Assembly (NCBI RefSeq): GCF_009795715.1
Contig: NZ_WTCR01000001.1
Coordinates: forward strand, 248,001 to 312,000
Source of the DNA: Labilibaculum euxinicum
Lineage (GTDB): Bacteria > Bacteroidota > Bacteroidia > Bacteroidales > Marinifilaceae
DNA length: 64,000 nt
Reading direction: 5' to 3'
The notes beneath the pieces were generated by a model that was given only the letters and a program-made list of their open reading frames with translations, ran no database searches and had not been told where the DNA came from. The translations under genes and the position numbers were made by a program. The first letter of the stretch is position 1; every line of letters begins with the position of its first letter. Shown here piece after piece: positions 37,601 through 45,616 of this stretch.

Positions 37601-38824
37601 TCAACAGAACAAAATCCTGTAATTACATATAATACAGTTGGTACATTTGACGTGACGCTTACTATCAGCGATAATGAGTATAATGATACAGAAACAAAAG
37701 TTGGATACATTACAGTTCTTGATCCTGACGATTTTGATGATACTTTACTTTACAATATTTCAGCTGAAGATGAATCAAAATTGTCCATTTATTCTTTAAC
37801 TTGGGGATATACATCCGGACACAACAATTATAACATGTCTCAATTTGCTGAGAAATTTGAGATGGTTAATCCTAACTTAAACGTTGTACGAAGTATTCAG
37901 CTGAATCCGGTTTTTGTAGAAGCACAATCTTCAGATCCTAAAATTGCAATCAAAATTTGGAATGGTGAAAGCATACCCGAAACTGAAATTTATTCAAAAG
38001 AAATTGCATTTTCTGAACTGCAGGCCCGCCAGTTTAATGAAATTATTCTTGACTCTCCAATTGAAGTCAACTCTAGTTTCTTTGTTGGCTACGAAGTCTT
38101 TTATGAAAATCCTGTTGATACATTTGCTGTTTGGCATCTTCCTTTAGATGGAGATATTACTTGGGACAATTCAGCCTACCTTACCTATGAAGGTGAATGG
38201 AAAAGTTTCTCGGATGGAAGTATCTATGCTGCCAATTCAGCATTAGCCATTAAAGCATTAGTTGGATATGAAGAAAATATTGCACCTCCATTGAAGGCTG
38301 ATTTTACCGTAAACTCAACTACCACAACAACAGCAGACAATATTAGCTTTACTGATTTATCAACAGGCGCAATTGCATCATGGGAATGGAATTTTGCAGG
38401 TGGTACTGCTGACGATAATACATTGCAGAATCCTACTGTATCATATAGTGAAGCAGGGATTTATGACGTAACATTAACGGTAAACGGCACAAATGGTACA
38501 TCAAATACCAATACCAATACCAATACCAAAGAAAATTATATAACCGTTGAGATGGCTACAGCAATTAATGAACTGGGCGAAGAAGTTGAAAAGCTAATGA
38601 TATATCCTAACCCACTGGTGTACAAAAGTAATGTAGTCTTCCCTAACAAAACCAATCAGAAATACCGGTTGGTGGTTGTGGATGCCAGTGGCCGTGTGGT
38701 TCGGATTATTGAAAATATTACAGGAAACAACGTGATTATAAACCGGGAACAATTGAAACCCGGTGTACATATCATCAACCTTTCGGGCGAAAAAATATAC
38801 AAGGGAAAACTATTGGTGAAATAA
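34631..38824 (+). CDS. Secreted beta-propeller/PKD protein with type IX secretion signal
   Basis: The 1397-residue protein has a signal peptide (1-19). Residues ~115-850 carry repeated Asp-box/BNR-type motifs (STDNGVSWT, STDNGDSWT, STDGGTSWT, TTDGGTTWT), as in sialidase and VPS10-type propellers. Three PKD-like domains follow (about 861-950, 955-1035, 1217-1300; FVGYEVFYENP lies in a jelly-roll-like insert between the second and third). The last ~80 residues (LMIYPNPLVYKSNV ... GVHIINLSGEKIYKGKLLVK) are a type A C-terminal domain for type IX secretion. The enzyme activity, if any, is unknown; no catalytic sialidase residues were identified. Confidence 0.88.
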   Translation: MKSIFTILLAIAISFPILAQNKKLTAQKHSTLGVKNIVITEKTYNDLTNPTLNKRKLAKIADKEAGKPKRADDPIARALYERNLLKNPLTGQIPLNIKELEKAYVLSSASGLQSRLKTGGLSYINSGPRNVGGRTRALAIDMNDATGNTILAGGTTGGMWKSTDNGVSWTRTTKLEDHPSVTSIAQDPNNTAIWYYTTGELIGNSASAGSAPYRGNGLFKSTDNGDSWTSLTSTASNTSEIYDAFDYAWNICIDPINSDVYVATSDGIKRSTDGGTSWTDVIESDSYYEDIICTPSGIKYTSLSADGTTKGIYRSVTGNLNDWEDITPSGFPADYNRVVLAHAPSNTTNDIVYILGETIGAGFQDHSFWKLTYNPAATTPATWVDRSQNLPEGGDGDTDVNGYNSQGSYNMVIKVAPDNENMVFIGGTNLLRSDDAFATKASPLSVGKSTDESKTYWIGGYATENNISQYPNHHPDVHALVFKNDNATLLCGHDGGISITNNYKQTDDTFSETAGDKSMPVDWEFLNNGYLTTQAYTVAVDNDIRTNKVLLSGFQDNGTWLAETSDPDKDWLAWGSGDGSYCSIFNLGTSIYSSSQSGTTYLENNVTDEASYYWTRVDPEGATGQLFINPFVEDANNSEILYYAAGQYIWRNSNIFEIPKLQSNEANINWEKLEISKASGTVSAMESSTFPAHILYYGTSTGKVYKIENSHSKWAKKNDITGTNMPAGNVISIDANPLNANEVLVGFSNYGIESIFSTTDGGTTWTPVSGNLEEINGENNGPSIRSVAYMVSPTDTTYYAGTSTGLYSTTKLEGSSTIWTQQAINQIGTSVVSMIKARRDGFFAVATHGNGVFTADDDFSSAAPVALIGMTKDSIQIGEAVDFMNRSIGDGFTKWEWTFEGAETTTSADEHPRGITYNTSGVYKVSLTATNAAGETTQEISSAIVVKSVKSNFIANTTNVNVGTQVSFTNQSTGSDLNYNWSFPGGTPDNSTEQNPVITYNTVGTFDVTLTISDNEYNDTETKVGYITVLDPDDFDDTLLYNISAEDESKLSIYSLTWGYTSGHNNYNMSQFAEKFEMVNPNLNVVRSIQLNPVFVEAQSSDPKIAIKIWNGESIPETEIYSKEIAFSELQARQFNEIILDSPIEVNSSFFVGYEVFYENPVDTFAVWHLPLDGDITWDNSAYLTYEGEWKSFSDGSIYAANSALAIKALVGYEENIAPPLKADFTVNSTTTTTADNISFTDLSTGAIASWEWNFAGGTADDNTLQNPTVSYSEAGIYDVTLTVNGTNGTSNTNTNTNTKENYITVEMATAINELGEEVEKLMIYPNPLVYKSNVVFPNKTNQKYRLVVVDASGRVVRIIENITGNNVIINREQLKPGVHIINLSGEKIYKGKLLVK
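38504..38527 (+). repeat. AATACC x4 in-frame microsatellite
   Basis: Four perfect copies of AATACC encode an Asn-Thr repeat in the third PKD domain/linker. Changes in copy number would keep the frame. Confidence 0.9.
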
Positions 38825-38849
38825 GAAGATCAAATAGATATTTTAGTGA

Positions 38850-38880
38850 GAGCTTGTCGTAATTCGGCAAGCTCTTTTTT
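38850..38880 (+). terminator. Terminator after the secreted propeller gene
   Basis: GAGCTTGTCG/CGGCAAGCTC (38850-38859 and 38865-38874, one G-U) with a 5-base loop and a T-run. Confidence 0.9.
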
Positions 38881-38936
38881 CTCCTCAGACACCAACAAAG
38901 CTTCTTAGCTGGACACGATATACCCCTTATGACGTA

Positions 38937-39166
38937 TTTTACATCTCCTGATATATATTTTACTATCTGCATGATGAATTTTACATCATAAATCAGGTAT
39001 TTTACTTACTGTAAATCGTTTTTTACATCTTTTATTATCTTTTTACCTAATCTGATAGGTAATTTACATCTCATATTATCTTTATTACTTAAATTATTAC
39101 GTTTTTTACATCATAAAGGATGTATTTTAATGACTAAACTATTGATTTTACTATCTATAAGGTTTA
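38937..39166 (+). repeat. Phased 21-bp repeat array (11 TTTTAC boxes), candidate operator array
   Basis: TTTTAC or a close variant starts at 38937, 38958, 38979, 39000, 39021, 39041, 39062, 39083, 39104, 39125 and 39146, so the spacing is 21 bp throughout, apart from one 20-bp step. Only the first 6-10 bases of each unit are conserved, and the other ~12 vary. CGTTTTTTACATC occurs twice (39017-39029 and 39100-39112), which points to partial duplication. The array ends where the predicted promoter of the helix-turn-helix gene at 39275 begins. It fills most of the 394-base gap after the preceding terminator. Function inferred, not shown. Confidence 0.75.
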
Positions 39167-39193
39167 ACTTTATACTTGTAGGAAGCATATTTG
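39163..39193 (+). promoter_or_regulatory. Weak promoter of the helix-turn-helix gene
   Basis: TTTA (39163-39166), a 19-base spacer and CATATTTG (39186-39193) each differ by one base from the TTTG and TAnnTTTG consensus. The -33 element touches the last repeat unit. Confidence 0.4.
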
Positions 39194-39274
39194 CTCTTAG
39201 GTTTACAATTTCTGTAAAAGAAACGGATGAACTGAATCAGGAAGAATATTAATTTTTAAACCCGCCACATACGC

Positions 39275-39646
39275 ATGAACCCAAAATCAGAAAAAATCCC
39301 CTTCAGCATTCACCGAATGATTCGACAAAACTTATCGAAACGAAACCTAACGGTAAGCTGGTTAGCACGAAAAATTAATATCCGCCCTATTTCACTTCAC
39401 CAACAACTGGACAGATCAACACTTCAGGTAAACAGACTATGGAGTATCTGTCAGGCTCTTGAATTAAATATTTTTCAGGAAATTGCGAATAGACTGGAGA
39501 GAGAGAATCAATCACAAAAGGCTGTAGAAAAAGGCATGGAACTATCTCAGATAGATGCAGAAGTAGATGGCCTTAAAAAAAGAATCGAGTTACTCGAAAA
39601 CGAAAACAAAACCTTAAAAGAGGTAATCAGTTTACTGAAAGGTTAA
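39275..39646 (+). CDS. XRE-like helix-turn-helix protein with C-terminal leucine zipper
   Basis: The 123-residue protein has an N-terminal helix-turn-helix region (about 11-72: LTVSWLARKINIRPISLHQQL, then STLQVNRLWSICQALELNIF). This resembles the small Bacteroidota XRE-like regulators with the pattern TVxWLA...LLxRIS...ALxxDFF. Residues 97-121 form a regular leucine zipper: Leu at 100, 107, 114 and 121 in the d positions, and V97, I104, N111 and I118 in the a positions. A single Asn at a is the hallmark of parallel dimeric zippers such as GCN4. It is likely a dimeric DNA-binding protein. The repeat array directly upstream is the obvious candidate target, which would make it autoregulated; that is inference. 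Confidence 0.75.
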   Translation: MNPKSEKIPFSIHRMIRQNLSKRNLTVSWLARKINIRPISLHQQLDRSTLQVNRLWSICQALELNIFQEIANRLERENQSQKAVEKGMELSQIDAEVDGLKKRIELLENENKTLKEVISLLKG

Positions 39647-39650
39647 ATCA

Positions 39651-39696
39651 GAAAATAAAAACAGCACCAAATAACCGATGTCAATATGGTGCTGTT
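39651..39696 (-). terminator. Terminator of the GH15 gene
   Basis: AACAGCACCA/TGGTGCTGTT (39660-39669 and 39687-39696) is a 10-bp stem with a 17-base loop; on the minus strand it runs into TTTTTATTTTC. Confidence 0.75.
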
Positions 39697-39718
39697 CAAA
39701 CAATCATTTAAAATTTTC

Positions 39719-41530
39719 TTAACTACTCAACTGATCCAACAAACTATCCTCATCATCGAAAGTAGAATCTGAAAAATTTAATGCTGTTTCGATAATCGCC
39801 AAGTGGGAATAGGCCTGTGGAAAATTACCTAGCATTCGTTTCGAAACAAAATCGATATCCTCAGCAAACAAACCCAAGTGATTTGAATAGGTTAATAACT
39901 TATCAAATTTCTGTTTTGCCTCCTTCTTTTTGCCAATTTTATACAAACTGTTTATCAACCAGAAAGAACAAATTGTGAAAGCTGACTTTGGCGTCCCAAA
40001 ATCGTCCTTATTTTTATAACGATACATTAAACCATCATGTTCCAATTCGTTTTGAATGGTTAGTACTGTCGATTTATACTTCTCATCTGCGGCATTGATA
40101 AAACCATAACTCTCCATTAACAATACAGATGCATCCATATCCTCAGAACCATAAAATTGGGTGAACGCCTGTTTCTTTTCACTCCAGGCCTTTTTCATGA
40201 TATCTTCTTTCACCGAATGTCGAAGAATGGTCCACTTCCCCACATAATAATCGCGCTTCAAAAGAGTTGCAATTTTAACCGCCCGGTCGAAAGCCACCCA
40301 GCACATCACTTTACTAAAAGTGAAATGAAGACTTCTACCACGAATTTCCCAAATTCCCCGATCCGGCTTTTTCCAATTCTCCTCTACAACCTTCACAATG
40401 CTTCTTACAATGGTCCATAATTCCTCACTATGATCGAGAGAATTTTCAAACATTTCGAAATGCTGATGAATCAGATCCACCAAAATTCCATAAATATCAT
40501 TCTGTTTTTGCTTGTAGGCAGCATTCCCAACGCGAACCGGTTTCGATCCTTCATAACCTGCAAGGTGTTCCAACTCGAATTCCGAAAGCTTTTTCTCACC
40601 ATTAATACCATACATGATCTGAATTTTCTCATTCTTCTCAGGAATAATATCCATAATAAAATTCAGGTATCGTTTTGCCACATTATAATGTCCCAATTGG
40701 GTGAGAATCTTAACAACCATAGAACCATCACGAATCCAGCAAAAACGATAATCCCAATTTCTAACTTCACCTATTGTTTCGGGTAAAGATGTTGTTAATG
40801 CAGCAAGAACGGCTCCACTTTTTTGATAACTTAACAATTTCAAAACCAATGCACTTCGATTGGATTCTTCATTATATTTAGGCAGTACTTTGGTTTTTTC
40901 GCTCCAATTCAGCCAATATGTTTTTGTGCGCTGTAATTTCAAATAAATTCGGTCAAGTGTTTGTTCCAGTAACTTCTGATTGTAACTAACCTCGCAAAAT
41001 TCATCTTTTTCCAATTCAATGACTTCCTGATTCAATATATCAGAACCTTTAAAACTGGAATACAAATACAAAGAATCGTAATTACCTGATGTTGTATACG
41101 ATTTTATAAATTTCTCACTGGACAATTTATTTTTAGTTGTATTTCGGGCATAATCCAGTTGAGGATTGTATTTAATCCGAAACTTTGGTTTTCCATAAAC
41201 CAATCGAAAAAAACGAACTACATCAGGAGGCATGTAGTAATCATTTTTCTCTGTTACATATCTGGGCATAAAATCCAAAACTTCAAAAACTCCATCGATA
41301 CACTCAAATCTTGTTTTTAAAATATTTGTATTTTTTCGGTACTCCTGTGTAATATTTGTTGCACTCTCAGGTAAAATTTCAAAACTACCACCTTTACTCT
41401 TATCCAACAACTTAGCAAATGCCGAAGATGAATCAAATTGTGGCAAACACACCCAATCCAACGACCCCTTTTCCGAAACCAGTGCCGCACTTCTACAATT
41501 TCCTATTACCCCGTAATTTAAATTCTTCAT
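39719..41530 (-). CDS. Glycoside hydrolase family 15 protein (glucoamylase/trehalase-like)
   Basis: The 603-residue protein opens with YGVIGNCRSAALVSEKGSLDWVCLPQFDSSS, the typical N-terminal super-sandwich of bacterial GH15. The (alpha/alpha)6 barrel includes WDYRFCWIRDGSM, GYEGSKPVRVGNAAY and GIWEIRG. No signal peptide is present, so it acts in the cytoplasm. It is divergent from fused otsA-otsB (102 bases between starts), and some GH15 enzymes are trehalases, so breakdown of trehalose is a reasonable guess. A glucoamylase-type activity on other alpha-glucosides remains possible. Confidence 0.88.
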   Translation of the reverse strand: MKNLNYGVIGNCRSAALVSEKGSLDWVCLPQFDSSSAFAKLLDKSKGGSFEILPESATNITQEYRKNTNILKTRFECIDGVFEVLDFMPRYVTEKNDYYMPPDVVRFFRLVYGKPKFRIKYNPQLDYARNTTKNKLSSEKFIKSYTTSGNYDSLYLYSSFKGSDILNQEVIELEKDEFCEVSYNQKLLEQTLDRIYLKLQRTKTYWLNWSEKTKVLPKYNEESNRSALVLKLLSYQKSGAVLAALTTSLPETIGEVRNWDYRFCWIRDGSMVVKILTQLGHYNVAKRYLNFIMDIIPEKNEKIQIMYGINGEKKLSEFELEHLAGYEGSKPVRVGNAAYKQKQNDIYGILVDLIHQHFEMFENSLDHSEELWTIVRSIVKVVEENWKKPDRGIWEIRGRSLHFTFSKVMCWVAFDRAVKIATLLKRDYYVGKWTILRHSVKEDIMKKAWSEKKQAFTQFYGSEDMDASVLLMESYGFINAADEKYKSTVLTIQNELEHDGLMYRYKNKDDFGTPKSAFTICSFWLINSLYKIGKKKEAKQKFDKLLTYSNHLGLFAEDIDFVSKRMLGNFPQAYSHLAIIETALNFSDSTFDDEDSLLDQLSS

Positions 41531-41632
41531 AAAAAAATGCTATTTTAGAGCTTAACCATAAAAACTCCACGGAAAATAAAGATTTTCCATGACTTTAGAC
41601 TGTTTTTAAACCAAAATTTAAATTTCCTTTTT

Positions 41633-43840
41633 ATGAATCGAATTCACATTGTCTCCAACAGACTCCCTTTTAGTATTAACGTAGAAAATGACAACATCGA
41701 ATTAATTCCGAGTGTTGGCGGGCTTGCAACAGGTATGAGGTCGGTTTACAAAGAATACAATGGAAAATGGATTGGCTGGCCGGGATTACCAAGCGATGAT
41801 CTTGATGATCAATTAACTGCAAAAATTGAAGAAGAATTAATTAAAGAAGATTGTATATCTGTTCATCTGTCGAAACAGGAAATAGACTTGTACTATGATG
41901 GTTTTAGTAACCGGACTATTTGGCCGCTATTTCATTATTTCGCGCAATATATTGATTACGATCATGAATTATGGGACGCTTTTGTAAGCGTGAATCAAAA
42001 ATTTGCTGATAAAGCACTGGAAACTATAGAGGAAGGTGACACCATTTGGATTCACGACTATCAATTATTACTGGTTCCTGAAATGATAAAATCAAAAAAA
42101 CCTGGTGTTACCATTGGTTTTTTTCTCCACATCCCCTTTCCTTCTTTTGAAGTCTTTCGAATTTTGCCATGGAGAAAAGAATTGATACAAGGCATTCTGG
42201 GTGCTGATCTGATAGGCTTTCATACTTTCGATTATCAAAGACATTTTTGCAGTTCGGTGCGTCGTTTAATGGGGTACGAGATTTCATTCAACCAAATTCA
42301 CATCGAAGACCGGATTATACTTGTTGATTCCTTTCCAATGGGAATTGACTACGATAAATTTAGAGATGCTGCAAATCAAACATTTCAAAAGCCGCTTCAG
42401 GAAAAATCGAAGCTTCATCGTGAGCTGGAAAAATATTTTCTGGTTTCACCTGAACGAAAGCTAATTCTCTCGATCGATCGAATGGATTACTCGAAAGGAA
42501 TTCCAAACCGCTTACGGGCTTTCTCAAAATTCTTAGAAGATTATCCTGAATTTATAGGCAAAGTAACACTGATAATGCTTGCGGTACCATCCCGTGGAAC
42601 CGTGGAACACTATATCAACCTTAAGAGAGAGGTGGATGAATTGGTTGGAACTGTAAATGGTAAATTCGGGAGTATTAACTACACGCCGGTTTGGTATTTT
42701 TACCGTTCGCTACCCTTCGAAAACCTGATTGAATTGTACAGTTCATGTGATGTTGCTCTGGTAACACCTGTGCGCGATGGAATGAATCTGGTTGCGAAAG
42801 AATATGTAGCATCAAGAACAAATAGAACAGGTGTTATCATTTTAAGTGAGATGGCAGGTGTTGCCAAAGAAATGGGGGAAGCTCTGATAATTAATCCCAA
42901 CAATATTAATGAAATTGCAAGTGCTATTAATCAGGCCTTAATCATGCCGCTTGATGAGCAGCGGGAACGGATGATCTTTCTTCAGGATAGGATAAAACGA
43001 TATGATGTTTTCAAATGGTCCAGTGAGTTTGTAAAATCTTTAGCAAAAGTTGAAAAAATACAAAACTCCTTCTATGCGAAGAAAATTAATAGTAAAATCA
43101 TGGAAAATCTTAGCTCGAAATACCATTCTGCAGAAAGCAGGGCTATATTCCTTGACTACGACGGAACCTTAACCGGCTTCAGATCGAATCCAAATGATGC
43201 AAAACCGGATGAAGAGCTTCATAAAATTCTTTTCAAACTGGAAGAAGATCCTCGTAATGTAATTACAATTATAAGTGGCAGGGACAGAGTTAGTCTGGAG
43301 AAATGGTTTGACGGACACAAAATCAATTTGATTGTTGAACATGGTGTTTGGCTTAGAAAAAATCAAAAAGAGTGGAAAATGCTAAGCAATGCTTCGGATA
43401 TATGGAAACCAAATATTCGTCCTACTTTAGAAACCTTTGTTGACCAAACACCAGGGTCTTTTATCGAAGAAAAAAATTATTCTCTGGTTTGGCATTTCAG
43501 AAAAGCAGAACCTGAACAAGGAGAACTTAGAGCAAATGAGCTTCGGGACGAGTTAACCACAATGATCGCCAATCACAACCTCGAAATATTAGAAGGCAAT
43601 AAAGTAATAGAAGTGAAAAGTGGCGGGATAAACAAAGGGATTGCCGCTATGCAATTTCTTAAAAACCAAGATTTCGATTTCGTGATGGCCATAGGAGACG
43701 ACTGGACTGATGAATACATGTTCCGTGAACTTCCGGAATCGACTCATACCATAAAGGTTGGACTTAAAAACACAGCAGCAAAATACAAAGTTGAATCTGT
43801 TGCTTCAGTTCGAAAACTACTTTCGGAATTCATTAAATAA
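41633..43840 (+). CDS. otsAB: Bifunctional trehalose-6-phosphate synthase/phosphatase
   Basis: The 735-residue protein joins a GT20 synthase (about 1-470; HDYQLLLVPEMI, SIDRMDYSKGIPNRL, VTPVRDGMNLVAKEYVA) to an HAD-type phosphatase (from about 500; FLDYDGTL with D508 and D510, then GDDWTDEYMF). It makes trehalose-6-phosphate from UDP-glucose and glucose-6-phosphate and dephosphorylates it to trehalose, a compatible solute. The fused form is common in Bacteroidota. A strong terminator follows, so it is monocistronic. Confidence 0.95.
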   Translation: MNRIHIVSNRLPFSINVENDNIELIPSVGGLATGMRSVYKEYNGKWIGWPGLPSDDLDDQLTAKIEEELIKEDCISVHLSKQEIDLYYDGFSNRTIWPLFHYFAQYIDYDHELWDAFVSVNQKFADKALETIEEGDTIWIHDYQLLLVPEMIKSKKPGVTIGFFLHIPFPSFEVFRILPWRKELIQGILGADLIGFHTFDYQRHFCSSVRRLMGYEISFNQIHIEDRIILVDSFPMGIDYDKFRDAANQTFQKPLQEKSKLHRELEKYFLVSPERKLILSIDRMDYSKGIPNRLRAFSKFLEDYPEFIGKVTLIMLAVPSRGTVEHYINLKREVDELVGTVNGKFGSINYTPVWYFYRSLPFENLIELYSSCDVALVTPVRDGMNLVAKEYVASRTNRTGVIILSEMAGVAKEMGEALIINPNNINEIASAINQALIMPLDEQRERMIFLQDRIKRYDVFKWSSEFVKSLAKVEKIQNSFYAKKINSKIMENLSSKYHSAESRAIFLDYDGTLTGFRSNPNDAKPDEELHKILFKLEEDPRNVITIISGRDRVSLEKWFDGHKINLIVEHGVWLRKNQKEWKMLSNASDIWKPNIRPTLETFVDQTPGSFIEEKNYSLVWHFRKAEPEQGELRANELRDELTTMIANHNLEILEGNKVIEVKSGGINKGIAAMQFLKNQDFDFVMAIGDDWTDEYMFRELPESTHTIKVGLKNTAAKYKVESVASVRKLLSEFIK

Positions 43841-43856
43841 TTAGAAGCTAATAGCA

Positions 43857-43886
43857 GGCGGTAAATTCTCATTTACCGCCTTTTTT
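43857..43886 (+). terminator. Terminator after otsAB
   Basis: GGCGGTAAAT/ATTTACCGCC (43857-43866 and 43871-43880) with a TCTC loop and six T residues. Confidence 0.94.
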
Positions 43887-43962
43887 AGCTTTTCATGTAT
43901 TTTAAAAGAGCTTTATCACACAAAAAATCAACGAATACTATTCCTGTTCTTTAAAATTCGTA

Positions 43963-43970
43963 TAATTTTG
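43963..43970 (+). promoter_or_regulatory. -7 box, candidate nadB promoter
   Basis: TAATTTTG matches TAnnTTTG, 52 bases before the nadB ATG; no -33 match. Confidence 0.45.
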
Positions 43971-44022
43971 CAACGAAATAAAATGAAATTCCCTAATTTC
44001 GCACGAACCAAGATTTTTAATA

Positions 44023-45606
44023 ATGCTACACAAACAGTTCGATTATTTAGTAATCGGAAGTGGACTGGCTGGTTTATATTCAGCCTACTATGCTTCCCGC
44101 TTTGGGAAAGTTGCCATTTTAACAAAATCGAAGATTGATGTTAGCAATTCTTACTACGCACAAGGAGGCATTGCTGCTGTTACCGATCCTGAAGATTTTC
44201 CTCAATATCATTTAGAAGATACTTTAACCGCAGGTCGTGGTTTGTGTGACCTTATTCCTGTGGAAATTCTCGTTAACGAGGGGCCGGATCGTATTCAGGA
44301 CATAATCGATTTGGGCATGCAATTCGATAAAGAGAACGGCAAACTGGCTTTGGGACTTGAAGGAGGGCATCACCGAAGGCGGATTCTTCATGCCGGTGGT
44401 GATTCAACAGGAAAAGAAATGACTCTTTTTTTGATTAAACAGGTAGTGAATAATCCCAATATAGAAATATTTGAAAACCATATGGTTTTTGAATTGCTTG
44501 TTGAAAATAAAATTTGTGCCGGAGCAAAAAGCTACAATATCACCAACAATACCAATCTCCTAATTGAAGCTAAGAATACAATTCTTGCTTCGGGCGGAGC
44601 TTCTGCGGTCTATCAAAGAACAACAAACCCGCACACTACAGTTGGCGATGGAATAAACCTGGCTTATAAGGCCGGTGCTACAGTAGCGGATATGGAATTC
44701 ATTCAGTTTCATCCCAGTTCGTTTTATTCTAAGGAAGGATATACATTTCTGATTAGCGAAGCTGTTCGTGGTGAAGGTGCTCATCTTATAAATTCAAAAG
44801 GAGAACGGTTTATGTCGGCAATTCATCCTTTAGCCGAATTAGCTCCCCGCGATATCGTTGCCCGGTCCATTTTCAATCAGATGAAACAAAGTCAAAGCAA
44901 TCATGTGATTCTTAGCCTTAAACATCTTGATGGAGAGAAAATAAAAAATCGGTTCCCGTCTATTAATAAAAATTGCGAATCTTCAGGCGTTGATATGACT
45001 CAGGAAATTCCAATTGCTCCTGCAGCGCATTATATGGTTGGAGGAATTAAAACCGGAATACACGCTGAAACCAATATATCGCGACTGTATGCCTGTGGGG
45101 AAATAGCTTCATCAGGAGTTATGGGAGCCAACAGACTTGCTTCAAACTCATTGCTTGAATGTTTGGTATTTGGTAAAAGAGCTGTCGATCATGCCAGGGA
45201 AACTACTTTGCTTACCGATCCGTTTCCCTTGAATCAGACCGAACTGCATATTAATACAGATCTGGAACAATCATTCCTAAATCATTGCAATGAAATTGCA
45301 AATGAGATGAATTTAAAGGCAGGAATAGTACGAAACCATACAGAATTGAAGGAAGTTATTTCACTTTTAGAATTAATTGAAAACAATTTCCCTTTTGAAG
45401 CTTATGAATATTACAGTGTTCGTTTGCAAAACCTTATAACAGTATGTCATCTGCTAACCACTGCAGCATTGGCAAGACAAGAGAGTCGCGGAGGTCATTA
45501 CAGAGAAGATTTCCCAAAAGAAAAATCAAGATTCCTTACCCACTCGATTCAACAAATTAATAAAGAAATTTATTTTGTTCCTGTAGATCATCGATCTCAA
45601 GATTAA
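44023..45606 (+). CDS. nadB: L-aspartate oxidase
   Basis: The 527-residue flavoprotein oxidises L-aspartate to iminoaspartate, the first step of NAD synthesis. VIGSGLAGLYSAYYASRFG is the FAD-binding turn. SYYAQGGIAAV, GGHHRRRILHAGGDSTG, QFHPSSF, PAAHYMVGGIKT and GVMGANRLASNSLLECLVFG are typical of NadB and the related succinate dehydrogenase flavoproteins. The missing N-terminal linker and the presence of nadC 10 bases downstream settle the call. nadA, which acts between the two, is not in this window. Confidence 0.95.
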   Translation: MLHKQFDYLVIGSGLAGLYSAYYASRFGKVAILTKSKIDVSNSYYAQGGIAAVTDPEDFPQYHLEDTLTAGRGLCDLIPVEILVNEGPDRIQDIIDLGMQFDKENGKLALGLEGGHHRRRILHAGGDSTGKEMTLFLIKQVVNNPNIEIFENHMVFELLVENKICAGAKSYNITNNTNLLIEAKNTILASGGASAVYQRTTNPHTTVGDGINLAYKAGATVADMEFIQFHPSSFYSKEGYTFLISEAVRGEGAHLINSKGERFMSAIHPLAELAPRDIVARSIFNQMKQSQSNHVILSLKHLDGEKIKNRFPSINKNCESSGVDMTQEIPIAPAAHYMVGGIKTGIHAETNISRLYACGEIASSGVMGANRLASNSLLECLVFGKRAVDHARETTLLTDPFPLNQTELHINTDLEQSFLNHCNEIANEMNLKAGIVRNHTELKEVISLLELIENNFPFEAYEYYSVRLQNLITVCHLLTTAALARQESRGGHYREDFPKEKSRFLTHSIQQINKEIYFVPVDHRSQD

Positions 45607-45616
45607 ATTATCAAAT

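Noticed and set aside
38937-39166. The array as a CRISPR locus
   Set aside because: Only 6-10 bases recur, the period is 21 bp rather than about 60-70, the variable parts are about 12 bases and AT-rich, and no cas gene is near.
38937-39166. The array as a plasmid-type iteron origin
   Set aside because: The neighbouring protein is not a replication initiator, there is no DnaA box cluster or other origin feature, and the surroundings are ordinary chromosome.
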